A DNA stretch of 25,295 nt from Firmicutes bacterium UBA4882 (GTDB taxonomy: Bacteria; Bacillota; UBA4882). Location of the stretch: contig DHDG01000036.1 of NCBI GenBank assembly GCA_002399265.1, positions 53,086 through 78,380 on the forward strand, given 5' to 3'. Made by a program: the position numbers and the translations under genes. Positions 6,307 through 14,348 of the stretch are shown in pieces (positions within the stretch are counted from its first letter, which is position 1; each line of letters begins with the position of its first letter). The notes under the pieces were generated by a model that was given only the letters and a program-made list of their open reading frames with translations, was not told the origin of the DNA and did not search any database.

Positions 6307-7790
6307 TGAAATAGGCTTTCAATACTCTTGACTTTTCCGCTAATTATTTCCTCAATTCTGGAAACATAGGTAGCTGGACATTTGGGGTTAAACAGTCTTT
6401 CAATCTTACCGGACTCCGGCCGGACCAGCCTTGTAACTCCGCCACCTCCCAACCCTACTACGGTCTGACGTTCTTCGATCATTTGGATATTATATGGGGA
6501 CTCGTTACCTGGCAGAGAAAAACCCAGGTTTTCCAAATTTGCCAAGATAAAACGCTGTCGATAAAGATAATATGGATGCATCCCCATCCTCGAAGCAACT
6601 TGGGCGGCCAGCTCCACCATTGCTGCTGTTTCGTCGGCGGACGGCAGATCATAATCTGCCAAATTATGACGCCATTGGGCGGCACGCTTGATCGCCAAAG
6701 TATGCACCGTCAGGTTTTCAGGGGCTAGTTTCTGAATAGCGGCCAGTGTTTGTGCCATATCATCGCGTGTTTCTCCTGGCAATCCGGCGATTAAATCCAT
6801 ATTCAGCGTGGCAATACCCGCGGCCCTGATACACTCCACCGCTCTGCACACTTCAGCCGCAGTATGACCGCGTCCAATGATGGCCAGCGTTTTGTCATGC
6901 ATCGTCTGCGGATTAACACTAACGCGATTCGCCCCGGCGGCTTTGATAATCATCGCTTTGCGCGGACTGATCGTATCGGGACGCCCGGCTTCAATAGTGA
7001 ACTCGCCCTGTGCCGGGATCCGAAAAGACTGCGGCAGCAGATGCATCAGAGACTCAAATGCATCATCCGGCAAGGCCGTCGGAGTTCCTCCACCGACATA
7101 AAGGCAGTTAACCTTCAGCCCTGTACTTTGCAGACAAGCTGACACTGCCTGGATTTCTCTGGCCAACGCCTCCAAAAAACGCGGTACATGATGCCCATGC
7201 GTGCTAAGTGGGTAGGAAGCAAAAGAACAATAATGGCAACGCGTCGGGCAAAATGGAATCCCGATATAAATGCCTACTTGATCGGCAGGGTTATTAAGAA
7301 AAGGCTTTTCAACCTGGGCTACTGCTCTGACAAGATCCGCTTTAGCGGGTGTTAACCCATAGACTGCCACCAGGCGTTCGCGAATTTCGTCAGCACTGAA
7401 ACCCAGTGCCGAGAGGTAGAAATACATTTTGGTCGGCCGGATGCCGGTCAAAATGCCCCATGGACTGGCCGTTTGACCCGTCGCACGTGTCATCAGCCGT
7501 AGACATAACAGACGTATTCTTTCTCGAATGCGACGATCAAGATCTGCTTCTGGATAGCGTGGATCACCGATTTCACAGTCAATAAGCCGTTCCTCAAGGA
7601 CGGAGTCCGATCCTGAAAAGCGCCCGATCGCGCTGAACCCGCGCTCCCCATGTTCGAAAGTTAGAACCTCAAAAACAAAACCTTGCTCGGCGTCCGCGGT
7701 AATCTGGGCCTGCGGATCAAAAGTGAGGAGCATATTGCGCACGTTTTCCTCCTGACCCGCAATATTACATTGTACACGGTAGCAGGCCAC
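6303..7790 (-). CDS. hemZ: HemZ, coproporphyrinogen III oxidase-like radical SAM protein
   Basis: HemW/HemN-superfamily radical SAM enzyme of about 495 residues, associated with oxygen-independent haem synthesis. A divergent N-terminal region (about 1-165) precedes the catalytic domain. The radical SAM cluster C181-x3-C185-x2-C188 lies in IGIPFCPTRCHYCSFASYPL, whose C-to-F/Y pattern is typical of the HemN group. LYVGGGTPTAL, RVSVNPQTMHD and MDLIAGLPGE are conserved in the superfamily. The length and long N-terminus match HemZ (about 500 residues in Bacillus) rather than HemW (about 380). Start: a GTG at 7790 has AGGAAGG about 6 nt upstream; another in-frame GTG at 7799 is too close to that site. 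It follows the metallo-beta-lactamase gene by 81 bp. Actual coproporphyrinogen activity of HemZ-type proteins is not settled, so the enzymatic role is by family only. Confidence 0.9.
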   Translation of the reverse strand: MACYRVQCNIAGQEENVRNMLLTFDPQAQITADAEQGFVFEVLTFEHGERGFSAIGRFSGSDSVLEERLIDCEIGDPRYPEADLDRRIRERIRLLCLRLMTRATGQTASPWGILTGIRPTKMYFYLSALGFSADEIRERLVAVYGLTPAKADLVRAVAQVEKPFLNNPADQVGIYIGIPFCPTRCHYCSFASYPLSTHGHHVPRFLEALAREIQAVSACLQSTGLKVNCLYVGGGTPTALPDDAFESLMHLLPQSFRIPAQGEFTIEAGRPDTISPRKAMIIKAAGANRVSVNPQTMHDKTLAIIGRGHTAAEVCRAVECIRAAGIATLNMDLIAGLPGETRDDMAQTLAAIQKLAPENLTVHTLAIKRAAQWRHNLADYDLPSADETAAMVELAAQVASRMGMHPYYLYRQRFILANLENLGFSLPGNESPYNIQMIEERQTVVGLGGGGVTRLVRPESGKIERLFNPKCPATYVSRIEEIISGKVKSIESLFH

Positions 7791-7871
7791 ACGCGGCACC
7801 TTCCTACTTCTTGTCTTGCTGCCCAGCGATCCCGACGACAGCGGACGACGGCGGATCCAGCGGACTATAGA

Positions 7872-8534
7872 CTAAAGAAATGGATTGAATCGGCGTTCTT
7901 CTCCAATCGTGGTCGTTTCTCCGTGTCCGGGATAAACGACGGTATCATCAGGGAGCGTCAACAATTTCTGCCTGATGGATTCCACCAGCTCGACACCGTT
8001 CCCACTTGGTAAATCTGAACGCCCAATTGAACCAGCAAAAAGTGTATCTCCTGAGAAAAGCACTCCGGCTCCGAGCCGAGCCCCGGACCTCGCCCCAGCC
8101 CCGGTGGCAGCCGGACTATAGAGACAAAGTCCTCCTTTGGTATGACCGGGGGTGGCAATTACCTGCAGACTCTCCTCACCGAATGTAACACAATCACCGT
8201 CTTGCAGTAGACGATCCGCTTCGGGGCTACGTACCTGTTCTGCCAGAAAAGCCGACAGATTCTGGGATGGTTCGGGCAGCATCGGTGCATCTGCCATTCC
8301 AATCAATAGCGGCGCTCCCGTAGCCTGCTTCAATTCCCCATTAGCACCAATATGATCCACATGGCCATGGGTATTGATAATCGCTTTCACCGAAAGCTCA
8401 CTGTGATCTATAACGTCCTTGATCTCTCTGAAGTTCCCTCCAGGATCGATAATGACGGCAGCATTTGTCTTTTCACAGGCGACGATATAGCAATTCGCGT
8501 CCAAGGGAGGCGTCTCCAAAACTTTGATTTGCAC
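7872..8534 (-). CDS. Metallo-beta-lactamase fold hydrolase (glyoxalase II-like)
   Basis: Predicted Zn-dependent hydrolase of about 220 residues, glyoxalase II-like (YcbL/YqgX type). It shows the full metal set: THGHVDHIGAN (H56, H58, D60, H61), TPGHTKGG, FSGDTLF with the GSIGRSDLP segment, and a final YPGHGETTTIGEE followed by NPFL. Between the TPGHT and SGDTLF motifs lies a Gly/Ala/Arg-rich insert (residues about 142-158) rarely seen in this compact family. Start: a GTG at 8534 has GAAGGGA about 9 nt upstream and gives the usual N-terminus (M.IKVLETPPLDANCYIV); the in-frame TTG at 8552 is a weaker alternative. It follows dtd and precedes hemZ, a conserved Clostridia order. The physiological substrate cannot be told from sequence. 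Confidence 0.9.
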   Translation of the reverse strand: MQIKVLETPPLDANCYIVACEKTNAAVIIDPGGNFREIKDVIDHSELSVKAIINTHGHVDHIGANGELKQATGAPLLIGMADAPMLPEPSQNLSAFLAEQVRSPEADRLLQDGDCVTFGEESLQVIATPGHTKGGLCLYSPAATGAGARSGARLGAGVLFSGDTLFAGSIGRSDLPSGNGVELVESIRQKLLTLPDDTVVYPGHGETTTIGEERRFNPFL

Positions 8535-8548
8535 AGGTATCGATCCCT

Positions 8549-8998
8549 TCAAAAAAGTCTCTCGCTGTCCAGTAACAATGTCACCGGACCGTCGTTGTTA
8601 ATTTCCACCAGCATGTCGGCCTGAAAGACTCCGGTTGCCACACTGATACCATGCTGTTTGAGCAGGTCCACCGTATGCTGGTACAAACTCACCGCCTGCT
8701 CAGCTGCAGCTGCCTGTGTAAAGCTGGGTCTTCTGCCTTTGCGGGCATCCCCGTACAAAGTGAATTGCGAAATGGCCAGTACTGCGCCACCAACTTCCTG
8801 AACTGACAAATTCAGCTTACCGTTCGAATCTTCAAAAATACGCAAGCCAACGACCTTGCTGGCAATATAACTGGCGTCGCTTTCAGTATCAGTCTGCGTT
8901 ACGCCGATTAAGACCACCAGGCCGCGCCCAATGCGGGCCACTTCCTGACCGTCAATTGATACCGCTCCGCTAGTCACCCTTTGCACCACCGCGCGCAT
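8549..8998 (-). CDS. dtd: D-aminoacyl-tRNA deacylase
   Basis: Removes D-amino acids mischarged on tRNA, a translation proofreading step in the cytoplasm. The 149 residues are the standard length. The N-terminus MRAVVQRVTSGAVSIDG and both active-site motifs, SQFTLYGD and the C-terminal NDGPVT, are intact. The ATG at 8998 overlaps the rel stop codon by one base (TAATG) and has GGAGGTGG 6 nt upstream, so the two genes are translationally coupled. The rel-dtd pairing is conserved across Firmicutes. Confidence 0.97.
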   Translation of the reverse strand: MRAVVQRVTSGAVSIDGQEVARIGRGLVVLIGVTQTDTESDASYIASKVVGLRIFEDSNGKLNLSVQEVGGAVLAISQFTLYGDARKGRRPSFTQAAAAEQAVSLYQHTVDLLKQHGISVATGVFQADMLVEINNDGPVTLLLDSERLF

Positions 8999-11142
8999 TA
9001 ACCGCCACCTCCGCGATACGCCTGCAACACCCCATCCACGCGGCGAATCCTCTTCAAAATGTTATTAAGATGTTCAATGTGATTAACCTCGACAGTCAGG
9101 CTGACATGCGCCAGCCGACTGCGACCTGTTTGCGCATTCACCCGCATCAGCGGAGCTTTTATTTCGGCCAGCGCATTGACCACATCAGCCAGTAAACCGG
9201 TGCGATCAACCGCTTCGATATCAACATCAACAGGATATGAACCGGCAGAAACTGCGTCCCACTCCACTTCAACATAGCGCTCATTGCCAGGGTTCTCTTG
9301 CGTGAGATTTGGACAATCTTTACGATGGATTGATACTCCGCGGCCGCGCGTGACATAGCCCACAATCTCATCGCCAGGCAGCGGGCTACAGCAGCGTGAG
9401 AGCCGCACCAGCAAATTGGAAACGCCCTGCACGCGAATGCCATGCAAGCCATCAGAAGTCTGGCGAATCTCTTTTTCTTCTTCTCCGATCGGTTGTTGCA
9501 CTGTTTCGCGATCACCAATGATGCGGCCCACAGCCATTCCGGCTGAAACTTTCCCGGAACCGACCGCGACCACCAAATCTTCTGCTTCCAGAAACCCCAG
9601 CCGTTTGGCACCCTCAAGCAGTTTATCTTGTTTCAGGTTTTCGCTAACTTCCAGCCCTTGTTTGCGTAGTTCCTTCTCTAATAATTCGCGGCCATGTGCC
9701 AAGTCTTCATCGCGCCGTTCCTCCCGGAACCATTGCCGGATCTTGCTTTTCGCTTTCGAACTCTGCACGAAGGCAAGCCAGTCCAGGCTTGGCCCGGTCG
9801 CCTGTTTGGAAGTGACAATCTCAATAATATCACCGTTGACCAGTTTATAATCGAGTGGTACTAATTTGCCATTTACTTTGGCGCCAATACAGCGGTTACC
9901 GACATCAGTATGCACTGTATAAGCAAAGTCAACCGGCGTTGATCCGCTTTGCAGACTCTTGACATCGCCCCTGGGAGTGAAAACAAAGACTTCATCCATG
10001 AAAAGGTCAATGCGTAGCGATTCAAGAAATTCCTCAGGATCGCCGGATTCACGCTGCCATTCCAGTAAATGCCTGAGCCAGGAGAATTTATCCTCAAAAT
10101 CCTTCGCACCGGCGCCTTCTTTATAACGCCAGTGCGCCGCCATACCAAACTCGGCTGTTTCATGCATCTCTTTAGTGCGGATCTGAATTTCCAGAGGCTC
10201 GCCATTCGGCCCAATCACCGTAGTATGCAGCGATTGGTACATGTTTGATTTTGGCATGGCGATATAATCTTTAAACCTTCCCGGGATCGGCTTCCACAGG
10301 TTGTGGATCTCGCCAAGCACAGCATAGCAATCTTTCACTGTGCTGACGATTACTCTGAGCCCCAACAAGTCGAAGATCTCAGCAAAGGCCTTGTTTTCTC
10401 TTTTCATCTTATTGTAGATACTGTAAAAATGCTTGGGCCGCCCCTGTATATCCGCTTCAATGCCGCGTCCCCTCAAGGTTTCATTGAGTGTCACCATGAC
10501 TCCATCAAGATAACCTTCGCGCTCGCGGCGCTTCTTGGCCACCATGTGTACCAGACGGTAATACTCCGTAGGATCAAAGTAGCGAAACGCGAGATCTTCC
10601 AATTCCCATTTAATTTTCCACATTCCCAGTCGATGTGCCAGGGGTGCGTAGATATCAAGGGTTTCCTGCGCGATTCGCCGCTGGCGATCCTCGGGCAAAT
10701 ATTTCAGCGTGTTCATATTGTGCATGCGATCCGCCAGCTTAATCAGGACGACGCGGAAGTCTTTGGCCATCGCCAGAAACATCTTGCGCAAATTCTCTGC
10801 CTGCCGCTCTTCACGTGTCTGAAAATCAATTTTACTGAGCTTTGTGACCCCATCAACCAGCATGGCGACCTCGGCACCGAACTTGGCCTCTATTTCGGTA
10901 ATCAAGACATCCGTATCTTCAACCACATCATGCAGGATCGCGGCGCACAAAGTGGTCAGGTCCATTTCCATCTCAGCTAAGATCTGCGCGACATTGAGAG
11001 GATGTTGGATATAAGCATCCCCAGAATCACGTTTTTGCCCTTTATGAGCTTTGGCGGCAAAATCATAAACCTCTTCCAGCTTCTTGGTGTTGGCGGAAGG
11101 GCTATAACTCTTGACTGTTTTAATCAAATTTTCCAGAGACAT
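8998..11142 (-). CDS. relA: Bifunctional (p)ppGpp synthetase/hydrolase Rel
   Basis: Long RelA-SpoT homologue (714 residues) making and degrading (p)ppGpp in the stringent response. The hydrolase HD domain is intact (H71-D72 and E75-D76 in HDVVEDTD), so hydrolysis should work. The synthetase domain carries GRPKHFYSIYNKM, FDLLGLRVIV and YQSLHTTVIGPNGEPLEIQIRT. The TGS domain follows (VFTPRGDVKSLQSGSTPVDFA). Next come the zinc-finger region SRCCSPLPGDEIVGY with HRKDCPN and a C-terminal ACT domain. The ATG at 11142 has GGGAGGG 8 nt upstream; an in-frame GTG at 11148 is too close to that site. A strong terminator hairpin lies 25 nt before the start codon, unusual for a gene with no room for a promoter downstream of it. 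dtd overlaps its end. Confidence 0.97.
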   Translation of the reverse strand: MSLENLIKTVKSYSPSANTKKLEEVYDFAAKAHKGQKRDSGDAYIQHPLNVAQILAEMEMDLTTLCAAILHDVVEDTDVLITEIEAKFGAEVAMLVDGVTKLSKIDFQTREERQAENLRKMFLAMAKDFRVVLIKLADRMHNMNTLKYLPEDRQRRIAQETLDIYAPLAHRLGMWKIKWELEDLAFRYFDPTEYYRLVHMVAKKRREREGYLDGVMVTLNETLRGRGIEADIQGRPKHFYSIYNKMKRENKAFAEIFDLLGLRVIVSTVKDCYAVLGEIHNLWKPIPGRFKDYIAMPKSNMYQSLHTTVIGPNGEPLEIQIRTKEMHETAEFGMAAHWRYKEGAGAKDFEDKFSWLRHLLEWQRESGDPEEFLESLRIDLFMDEVFVFTPRGDVKSLQSGSTPVDFAYTVHTDVGNRCIGAKVNGKLVPLDYKLVNGDIIEIVTSKQATGPSLDWLAFVQSSKAKSKIRQWFREERRDEDLAHGRELLEKELRKQGLEVSENLKQDKLLEGAKRLGFLEAEDLVVAVGSGKVSAGMAVGRIIGDRETVQQPIGEEEKEIRQTSDGLHGIRVQGVSNLLVRLSRCCSPLPGDEIVGYVTRGRGVSIHRKDCPNLTQENPGNERYVEVEWDAVSAGSYPVDVDIEAVDRTGLLADVVNALAEIKAPLMRVNAQTGRSRLAHVSLTVEVNHIEHLNNILKRIRRVDGVLQAYRGGGG

Positions 11143-11167
11143 ATCCACTACCCTCCCGTTCCCCGGT

Positions 11168-11198
11168 GAAAAACAGCCGGAACAAAACGTGTTCCGGC
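11168..11198 (-). terminator. Intrinsic terminator between apt and rel
   Basis: Perfect 8-bp stem GCCGGAAC / GTTCCGGC with a 7-nt loop, followed by TGTTTTTC on the minus strand. It is well placed to end apt transcripts. It is also only 25 nt upstream of the rel start codon, so it must be read through, or act as an attenuator, if rel is transcribed from upstream. Confidence 0.8.
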
Positions 11199-11221
11199 CA
11201 GCCGGAGCCGACTATTGCCGT

Positions 11222-11242
11222 GAAAAGCGTTAAATAAACGCT
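11222..11242 (-). terminator. Second, weaker terminator hairpin after apt
   Basis: Stem AGCGTT / AACGCT with a 5-nt loop, followed by TTTTC on the minus strand, 22 bp beyond the apt stop codon. With the stronger hairpin at 11168-11198 it forms a tandem pair. Confidence 0.5.
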
Positions 11243-11263
11243 GTGAAATTAGAACAAATTTTA

Positions 11264-11776
11264 TTAGTAATGTATTAATGTTACGATGCGGGTGTCTCCT
11301 AACCGCTCCCGACCATTCAAATCATCCAGTTCCAGTAAAAATGCAAATCCGGCAATCACTCCGCCAAGTTTGCGTACCAGCTTAGCGGTAGCCGACATCG
11401 TACCACCGGTCGCCAGAACATCGTCGACAATCAGCACCTTTTCTCCCGGCTGAATGGCGTCGCGATGAATTTCCAGCGCATCTGTGCCGTATTCCAGTTC
11501 ATATTGAATCCGTTCTACTGTACCGGGCAATTTCCCTGGCTTGCGCACCAGGGCAATCCCAACATTCATCGCATAGGCCAACGGCGCGCCTACCAAAAAC
11601 CCGCGGGACTCGATACCAACGAGCTTATCGATTTCGCCCTCTTTAAAGTGGCTGGCCAGTTCGTCCACAGCAAAACGAAATGCGGGACCATCAGCCAAAA
11701 GCGGGGAAATGTCTTTAAATCCAATTCCTGGTTTCGGGAAGTCTGGCACTTCTCTGATATGTTTCTTTAAATCCAT
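11264..11776 (-). CDS. apt: Adenine phosphoribosyltransferase
   Basis: Purine salvage enzyme converting adenine and PRPP to AMP in the cytoplasm; 170 residues, standard length. The PRPP-binding loop VLIVDDVLATGGT and the N-terminal FPKPGIGFKDISPLL segment, characteristic of Apt, are present, as is IESRGFLVGAPLA. The ATG at 11776 has GGAGG 8 nt upstream. It begins 21 bp after recJ ends, so the two are probably one transcript, and it is followed by tandem terminators before rel. The recJ-apt-rel order is a conserved Firmicute arrangement. Confidence 0.97.
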   Translation of the reverse strand: MDLKKHIREVPDFPKPGIGFKDISPLLADGPAFRFAVDELASHFKEGEIDKLVGIESRGFLVGAPLAYAMNVGIALVRKPGKLPGTVERIQYELEYGTDALEIHRDAIQPGEKVLIVDDVLATGGTMSATAKLVRKLGGVIAGFAFLLELDDLNGRERLGDTRIVTLIHY

Positions 11777-11797
11777 CTTGTCTGCCTCCGTTTCAAG

Positions 11798-13510
11798 CTA
11801 AGCCGACACTATTTTGAGATCTTTCACATTAGCCTGGGCGCTGGAGACGCCATTCCAGGTGTTCTCCTCCAAGGCAAAAGCCAAATCCACCGCGGTTTTC
11901 GACTGTAAATCAGGCAGCCTTGATCCTAAACCAAAGCCGATCCCATCGAGGCGGGCGTTGGCACTTTGTGCTTTGAATTTTAGGTGCTTTCCGTTTCCAC
12001 CGACTCCTTTTGGCGAGACCATCATAATATTCCGACAGACGAGAATTGGTTCAGGGTTTTGTGACCCGAATGGTTCCAGCCCGGTAAGCTGTCTCGCCAG
12101 TTCCAGCGTGGCCTGCTCCAACTCTATCTCAACATCAGCATTTAAGGCGGGGATCATTGCGCTGTCGTCCAGACAACCCTGCGCATGGTTCTCAAACGCT
12201 TCCGCAAATTGATCCAGGGAGTTCCTCGTGATTGATAATCCTGCGGCGCTCTCATGGCCGCCAAAGCGGGTCAGGTGTCCGGCGCACTCTTCCAAGGCGT
12301 GGTATAAATGAAATCCCTGGATACTCCGCCCTGAGCCGCGTCCTTCTGTTCCGTCCCATCCAATTAGGATTGCAGGGCGGTAAAAGCGTTCCACAATTTT
12401 GGAGGCCACGATGCCAAGGACGCCATGATGCCAATTGTCCCCGGCGAGTACCAAGGTGCGCTGGTCTTTTTTGGCGAGCAATTCTTCCGCCTGGCGACAA
12501 GCACATCCTGTCAGCTCGGCTTCTATCGCTTGGCGCTCTCTGTTTTCGGCCTCGAGTTTTCTGGCTAAAGATAACGCCTGATCAGGATCCGTCGCCAGGA
12601 ACAGGTTAATCCCGGTCTGTGCGTAGCCCAGCCGGCCGGCTGCATTAATCCTGGGTGCCAGATAAAAAGCCAGATGCCCGGTAGTGATGGCTCGCTCCCC
12701 TAATCCACAAACGGCGATTAGGGCTTTCATGCCTTCATTAGTAGTATTGGCGATCCGCTCTAATCCGGCTTTGACAATAATGCGGTTCTCTCCAAACAAC
12801 GGTACCATATCCGCCACTGTTGCCAAAGCCACCAAATCAATTTCTCTGAATAAGGCTTCTTCGCTGATGCCGATTTTATCAGACACCGCCATGGCCAGCT
12901 TAAAAGCAACTCCTGCGCCGCACAAATCCCTGAAGGGATATGGACAATCCGGGATTTTGGGGTTGATCAGCGCCAGAGCTTCCGGAAGGACCGCCGGCGG
13001 TTCATGATGATCCGACACAATAACATCCATGCCCAGCGATTTGGCCAGCTCAATCTCGGCCACCGCTGTAATACCGCAATCGACGGTGATCAGTAATGTG
13101 ATGCCGTTACGGCCGGCTTTTTCGATCGCCACGCTGTTCAGCCCATAGCCTTCTTCAAGACGGTTCGGAATATGATAAAAAAGGTTTCTTTTGGCGTAAG
13201 GGTACAGTAGCCGTATGAGTAAGGCCACGCTAGTAATGCCGTCAACATCATAGTCCCCAAAAATGAGAATTTTTTCGCCATCCTGGATCGCTTGGACAAT
13301 GCGTTCAGCCGCACGATCCATCCCAGGAAACAAAAATGGATCATGCAAATCTGAAATGGTGCCACCTAGAAAAGCCCGGGCTTGATCGATACTGCTAATA
13401 CCTCTGTTAATCAAAATTTGTGAGATTACAGGAGATACGCCCAGATTCTCGGCGAACGTCCGGCAAAGATCCGGTTGCGGTTGTTTTATCTGCCATACAC
13501 GTTCGATCAT
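11798..13510 (-). CDS. recJ: Single-stranded-DNA-specific exonuclease RecJ
   Basis: 5'-3' exonuclease acting in recombination and mismatch/base-excision repair; 570 residues. DHH-family motifs are intact: FGDYDVDG (residues 84-91), VDCGI (143-147), SDHHEPP (166-172) and the DHHA1 motif GGHESAAGLS. Together these form the Mn/Mg-binding active site. The ATG at 13510 has AGGAGGAA just upstream at good spacing; an in-frame ATG at 13570 would add 20 residues without a ribosome binding site. The length is close to the E. coli enzyme (577) and shorter than the extended Bacillus form (about 786). It reads into apt after 21 bp. Confidence 0.96.
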   Translation of the reverse strand: MIERVWQIKQPQPDLCRTFAENLGVSPVISQILINRGISSIDQARAFLGGTISDLHDPFLFPGMDRAAERIVQAIQDGEKILIFGDYDVDGITSVALLIRLLYPYAKRNLFYHIPNRLEEGYGLNSVAIEKAGRNGITLLITVDCGITAVAEIELAKSLGMDVIVSDHHEPPAVLPEALALINPKIPDCPYPFRDLCGAGVAFKLAMAVSDKIGISEEALFREIDLVALATVADMVPLFGENRIIVKAGLERIANTTNEGMKALIAVCGLGERAITTGHLAFYLAPRINAAGRLGYAQTGINLFLATDPDQALSLARKLEAENRERQAIEAELTGCACRQAEELLAKKDQRTLVLAGDNWHHGVLGIVASKIVERFYRPAILIGWDGTEGRGSGRSIQGFHLYHALEECAGHLTRFGGHESAAGLSITRNSLDQFAEAFENHAQGCLDDSAMIPALNADVEIELEQATLELARQLTGLEPFGSQNPEPILVCRNIMMVSPKGVGGNGKHLKFKAQSANARLDGIGFGLGSRLPDLQSKTAVDLAFALEENTWNGVSSAQANVKDLKIVSA

Positions 13511-13619
13511 TAATTCCTCCTGCTTCTTAAATGAAAAAACCGCGGGAAAGCAGACCCCACAGGTCAACATAAGTTAATTCTCCATCAAAAAAGTATTTCC
13601 TGCTTGAGGGGATGAGACA

Positions 13620-13656
13620 GCAAAAAGCACAAAGCGTATTGCCTTGTGCTTTTTGC
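13620..13656. terminator. Strong symmetric terminator ending the small-peptide operon
   Basis: A 13-bp perfect inverted repeat GCAAAAAGCACAA / TTGTGCTTTTTGC with an 11-nt loop. The flanking A- and T-rich arms make it usable from either strand. On the minus strand it lies 31 bp after the last small gene (stop at 13688) and about 110 bp before recJ, separating the two units. Confidence 0.75.
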
Positions 13657-13687
13657 CTTTATGGTAAGGCCTGGTTGGTGGCCGGAC

Positions 13688-13846
13688 TTAGAAAATCCTA
13701 CCGACCGTTAAATTGTTGCGTGTTTCCTGATTCCCTAACGCAAACGCCTCTTCGCGCCTGCTATCGTAAGTCCGATCGCTTTTCACAATAGCAGAACCGC
13801 TCTTGCGGCTTACTTTGATTGCATAGCCTCCTATGGTAAACAACAT
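13688..13846 (-). CDS. Small protein of 52 residues, FTIGGY family member 1
   Basis: Unrecognised small protein. The start is well supported: AGGGGGA lies 7 nt upstream of the ATG. The N-terminus MLFTIGGYAIKV matches that of its upstream neighbour (MMFTIGGYTIET). Weaker similarity continues to the C-terminus, where SRREEA and ETRNNLTVG here correspond to SRAEAE and HEVYTRFLIGG there, so the two look like tandem paralogues. There are no cysteines, no signal peptide and no membrane segment; the middle is charged (Lys/Arg/Asp/Glu). It is the last gene of a three-gene unit with its own promoter and terminator. A regulatory peptide, antitoxin-like protein or peptide precursor are all conceivable; none is supported directly. 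Confidence 0.6.
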   Translation of the reverse strand: MLFTIGGYAIKVSRKSGSAIVKSDRTYDSRREEAFALGNQETRNNLTVGRIF

Positions 13847-13908
13847 CCCGAAGTCCCCCTATCACACTAATTTCTGTCTCTCTAAATGTAACCTTTACTT
13901 GTTTGCGC

Positions 13909-14064
13909 CTATCCGCCAATTAGAAACCTCGTATATACTTCGTGCCTTGTCTTTTCCAATTCAGCCTCGGCACGACTAACTTTTAAGGCTCTTTCAATTC
14001 TCCTGGCGGAATGCCCTTGTTTTTGGATGGTTTCAATTGTGTAACCACCGATTGTAAACATCAT
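13909..14064 (-). CDS. Small protein of 51 residues, FTIGGY family member 2
   Basis: Unrecognised small protein starting MMFTIGGYTIETIQKQG. GGAGGTG lies 6 nt upstream of the first ATG at 14064 (a second ATG follows at once), a near-ideal translation signal. Residues 19-43 are highly charged and probably helical (SARRIERALKVSRAEAELEK), and the end TRFLIGG resembles TRNNLTVG of the downstream paralogue. There is no cysteine, signal peptide or membrane segment. It lies 18 bp after the third small gene and 62 bp before its paralogue, all on one strand between a consensus promoter and a strong terminator. The function is unknown; the charged helix could support a small regulatory or protein-binding role, which is inference. 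Confidence 0.62.
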   Translation of the reverse strand: MMFTIGGYTIETIQKQGHSARRIERALKVSRAEAELEKTRHEVYTRFLIGG

Positions 14065-14082
14065 TTCAAGCACCTCCGTCTT

Positions 14083-14217
14083 CTAGCGAATCTCGGGGCA
14101 AGCTTCTTTCAGGCGGCCCATCAAGGTAAACCGAATGTCTGCTAATTCCGCCCCGTATAAGGCTGTTTTTTTACTGACCCTGGCATTGTTTTCGAAGCTC
14201 TCTGTGAGTTTAATCAT
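14083..14217 (-). CDS. Small protein of 44 residues, first gene of the small-peptide operon
   Basis: Unrecognised small protein of 44 residues beginning MIKLTESFENNARVS and ending LKEACPEIR. AGGAGGTG lies 6 nt upstream of the ATG at 14217, as good a ribosome binding site as any in the window. It is mainly charged, with one cysteine near the C-terminus, and has no signal peptide or hydrophobic segment. It does not share the FTIGGY start of its two downstream neighbours, although VSKKTALYGAELA may be a weak echo of their middles. It lies about 50 nt downstream of the predicted transcription start. Confidence 0.6.
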   Translation of the reverse strand: MIKLTESFENNARVSKKTALYGAELADIRFTLMGRLKEACPEIR

Positions 14218-14272
14218 GATGAGCACCTCCTCCACTCTCTTACCCATAAATCATATTTCTTCCTTCAATGTT

Positions 14273-14302
14273 ATTATAATCAACAGGAACTAATTTTGTC
14301 AA
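14273..14302 (-). promoter_or_regulatory. Consensus sigma-A promoter of the small-peptide operon
   Basis: Minus-strand -35 TTGACA (14302-14297), an 18-bp spacer and -10 TATAAT (14278-14273), both boxes perfect. The surroundings are very A/T-rich. The predicted start near 14266 precedes the first small gene by about 50 nt. The promoter lies in the 131-bp gap after the ABC permease stop, so the small genes can be expressed independently of the transporter and probably strongly. Confidence 0.8.
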
Positions 14303-14348
14303 TAAAATTTTTTCAATCGACGAAAATTTATTTTTCCGCGTTTTCATC

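Noticed and set aside
10303..10980. 225-codon plus-strand open frame opposite rel
   Set aside because: Antisense to the HD and synthetase domains of Rel, with no family resemblance.
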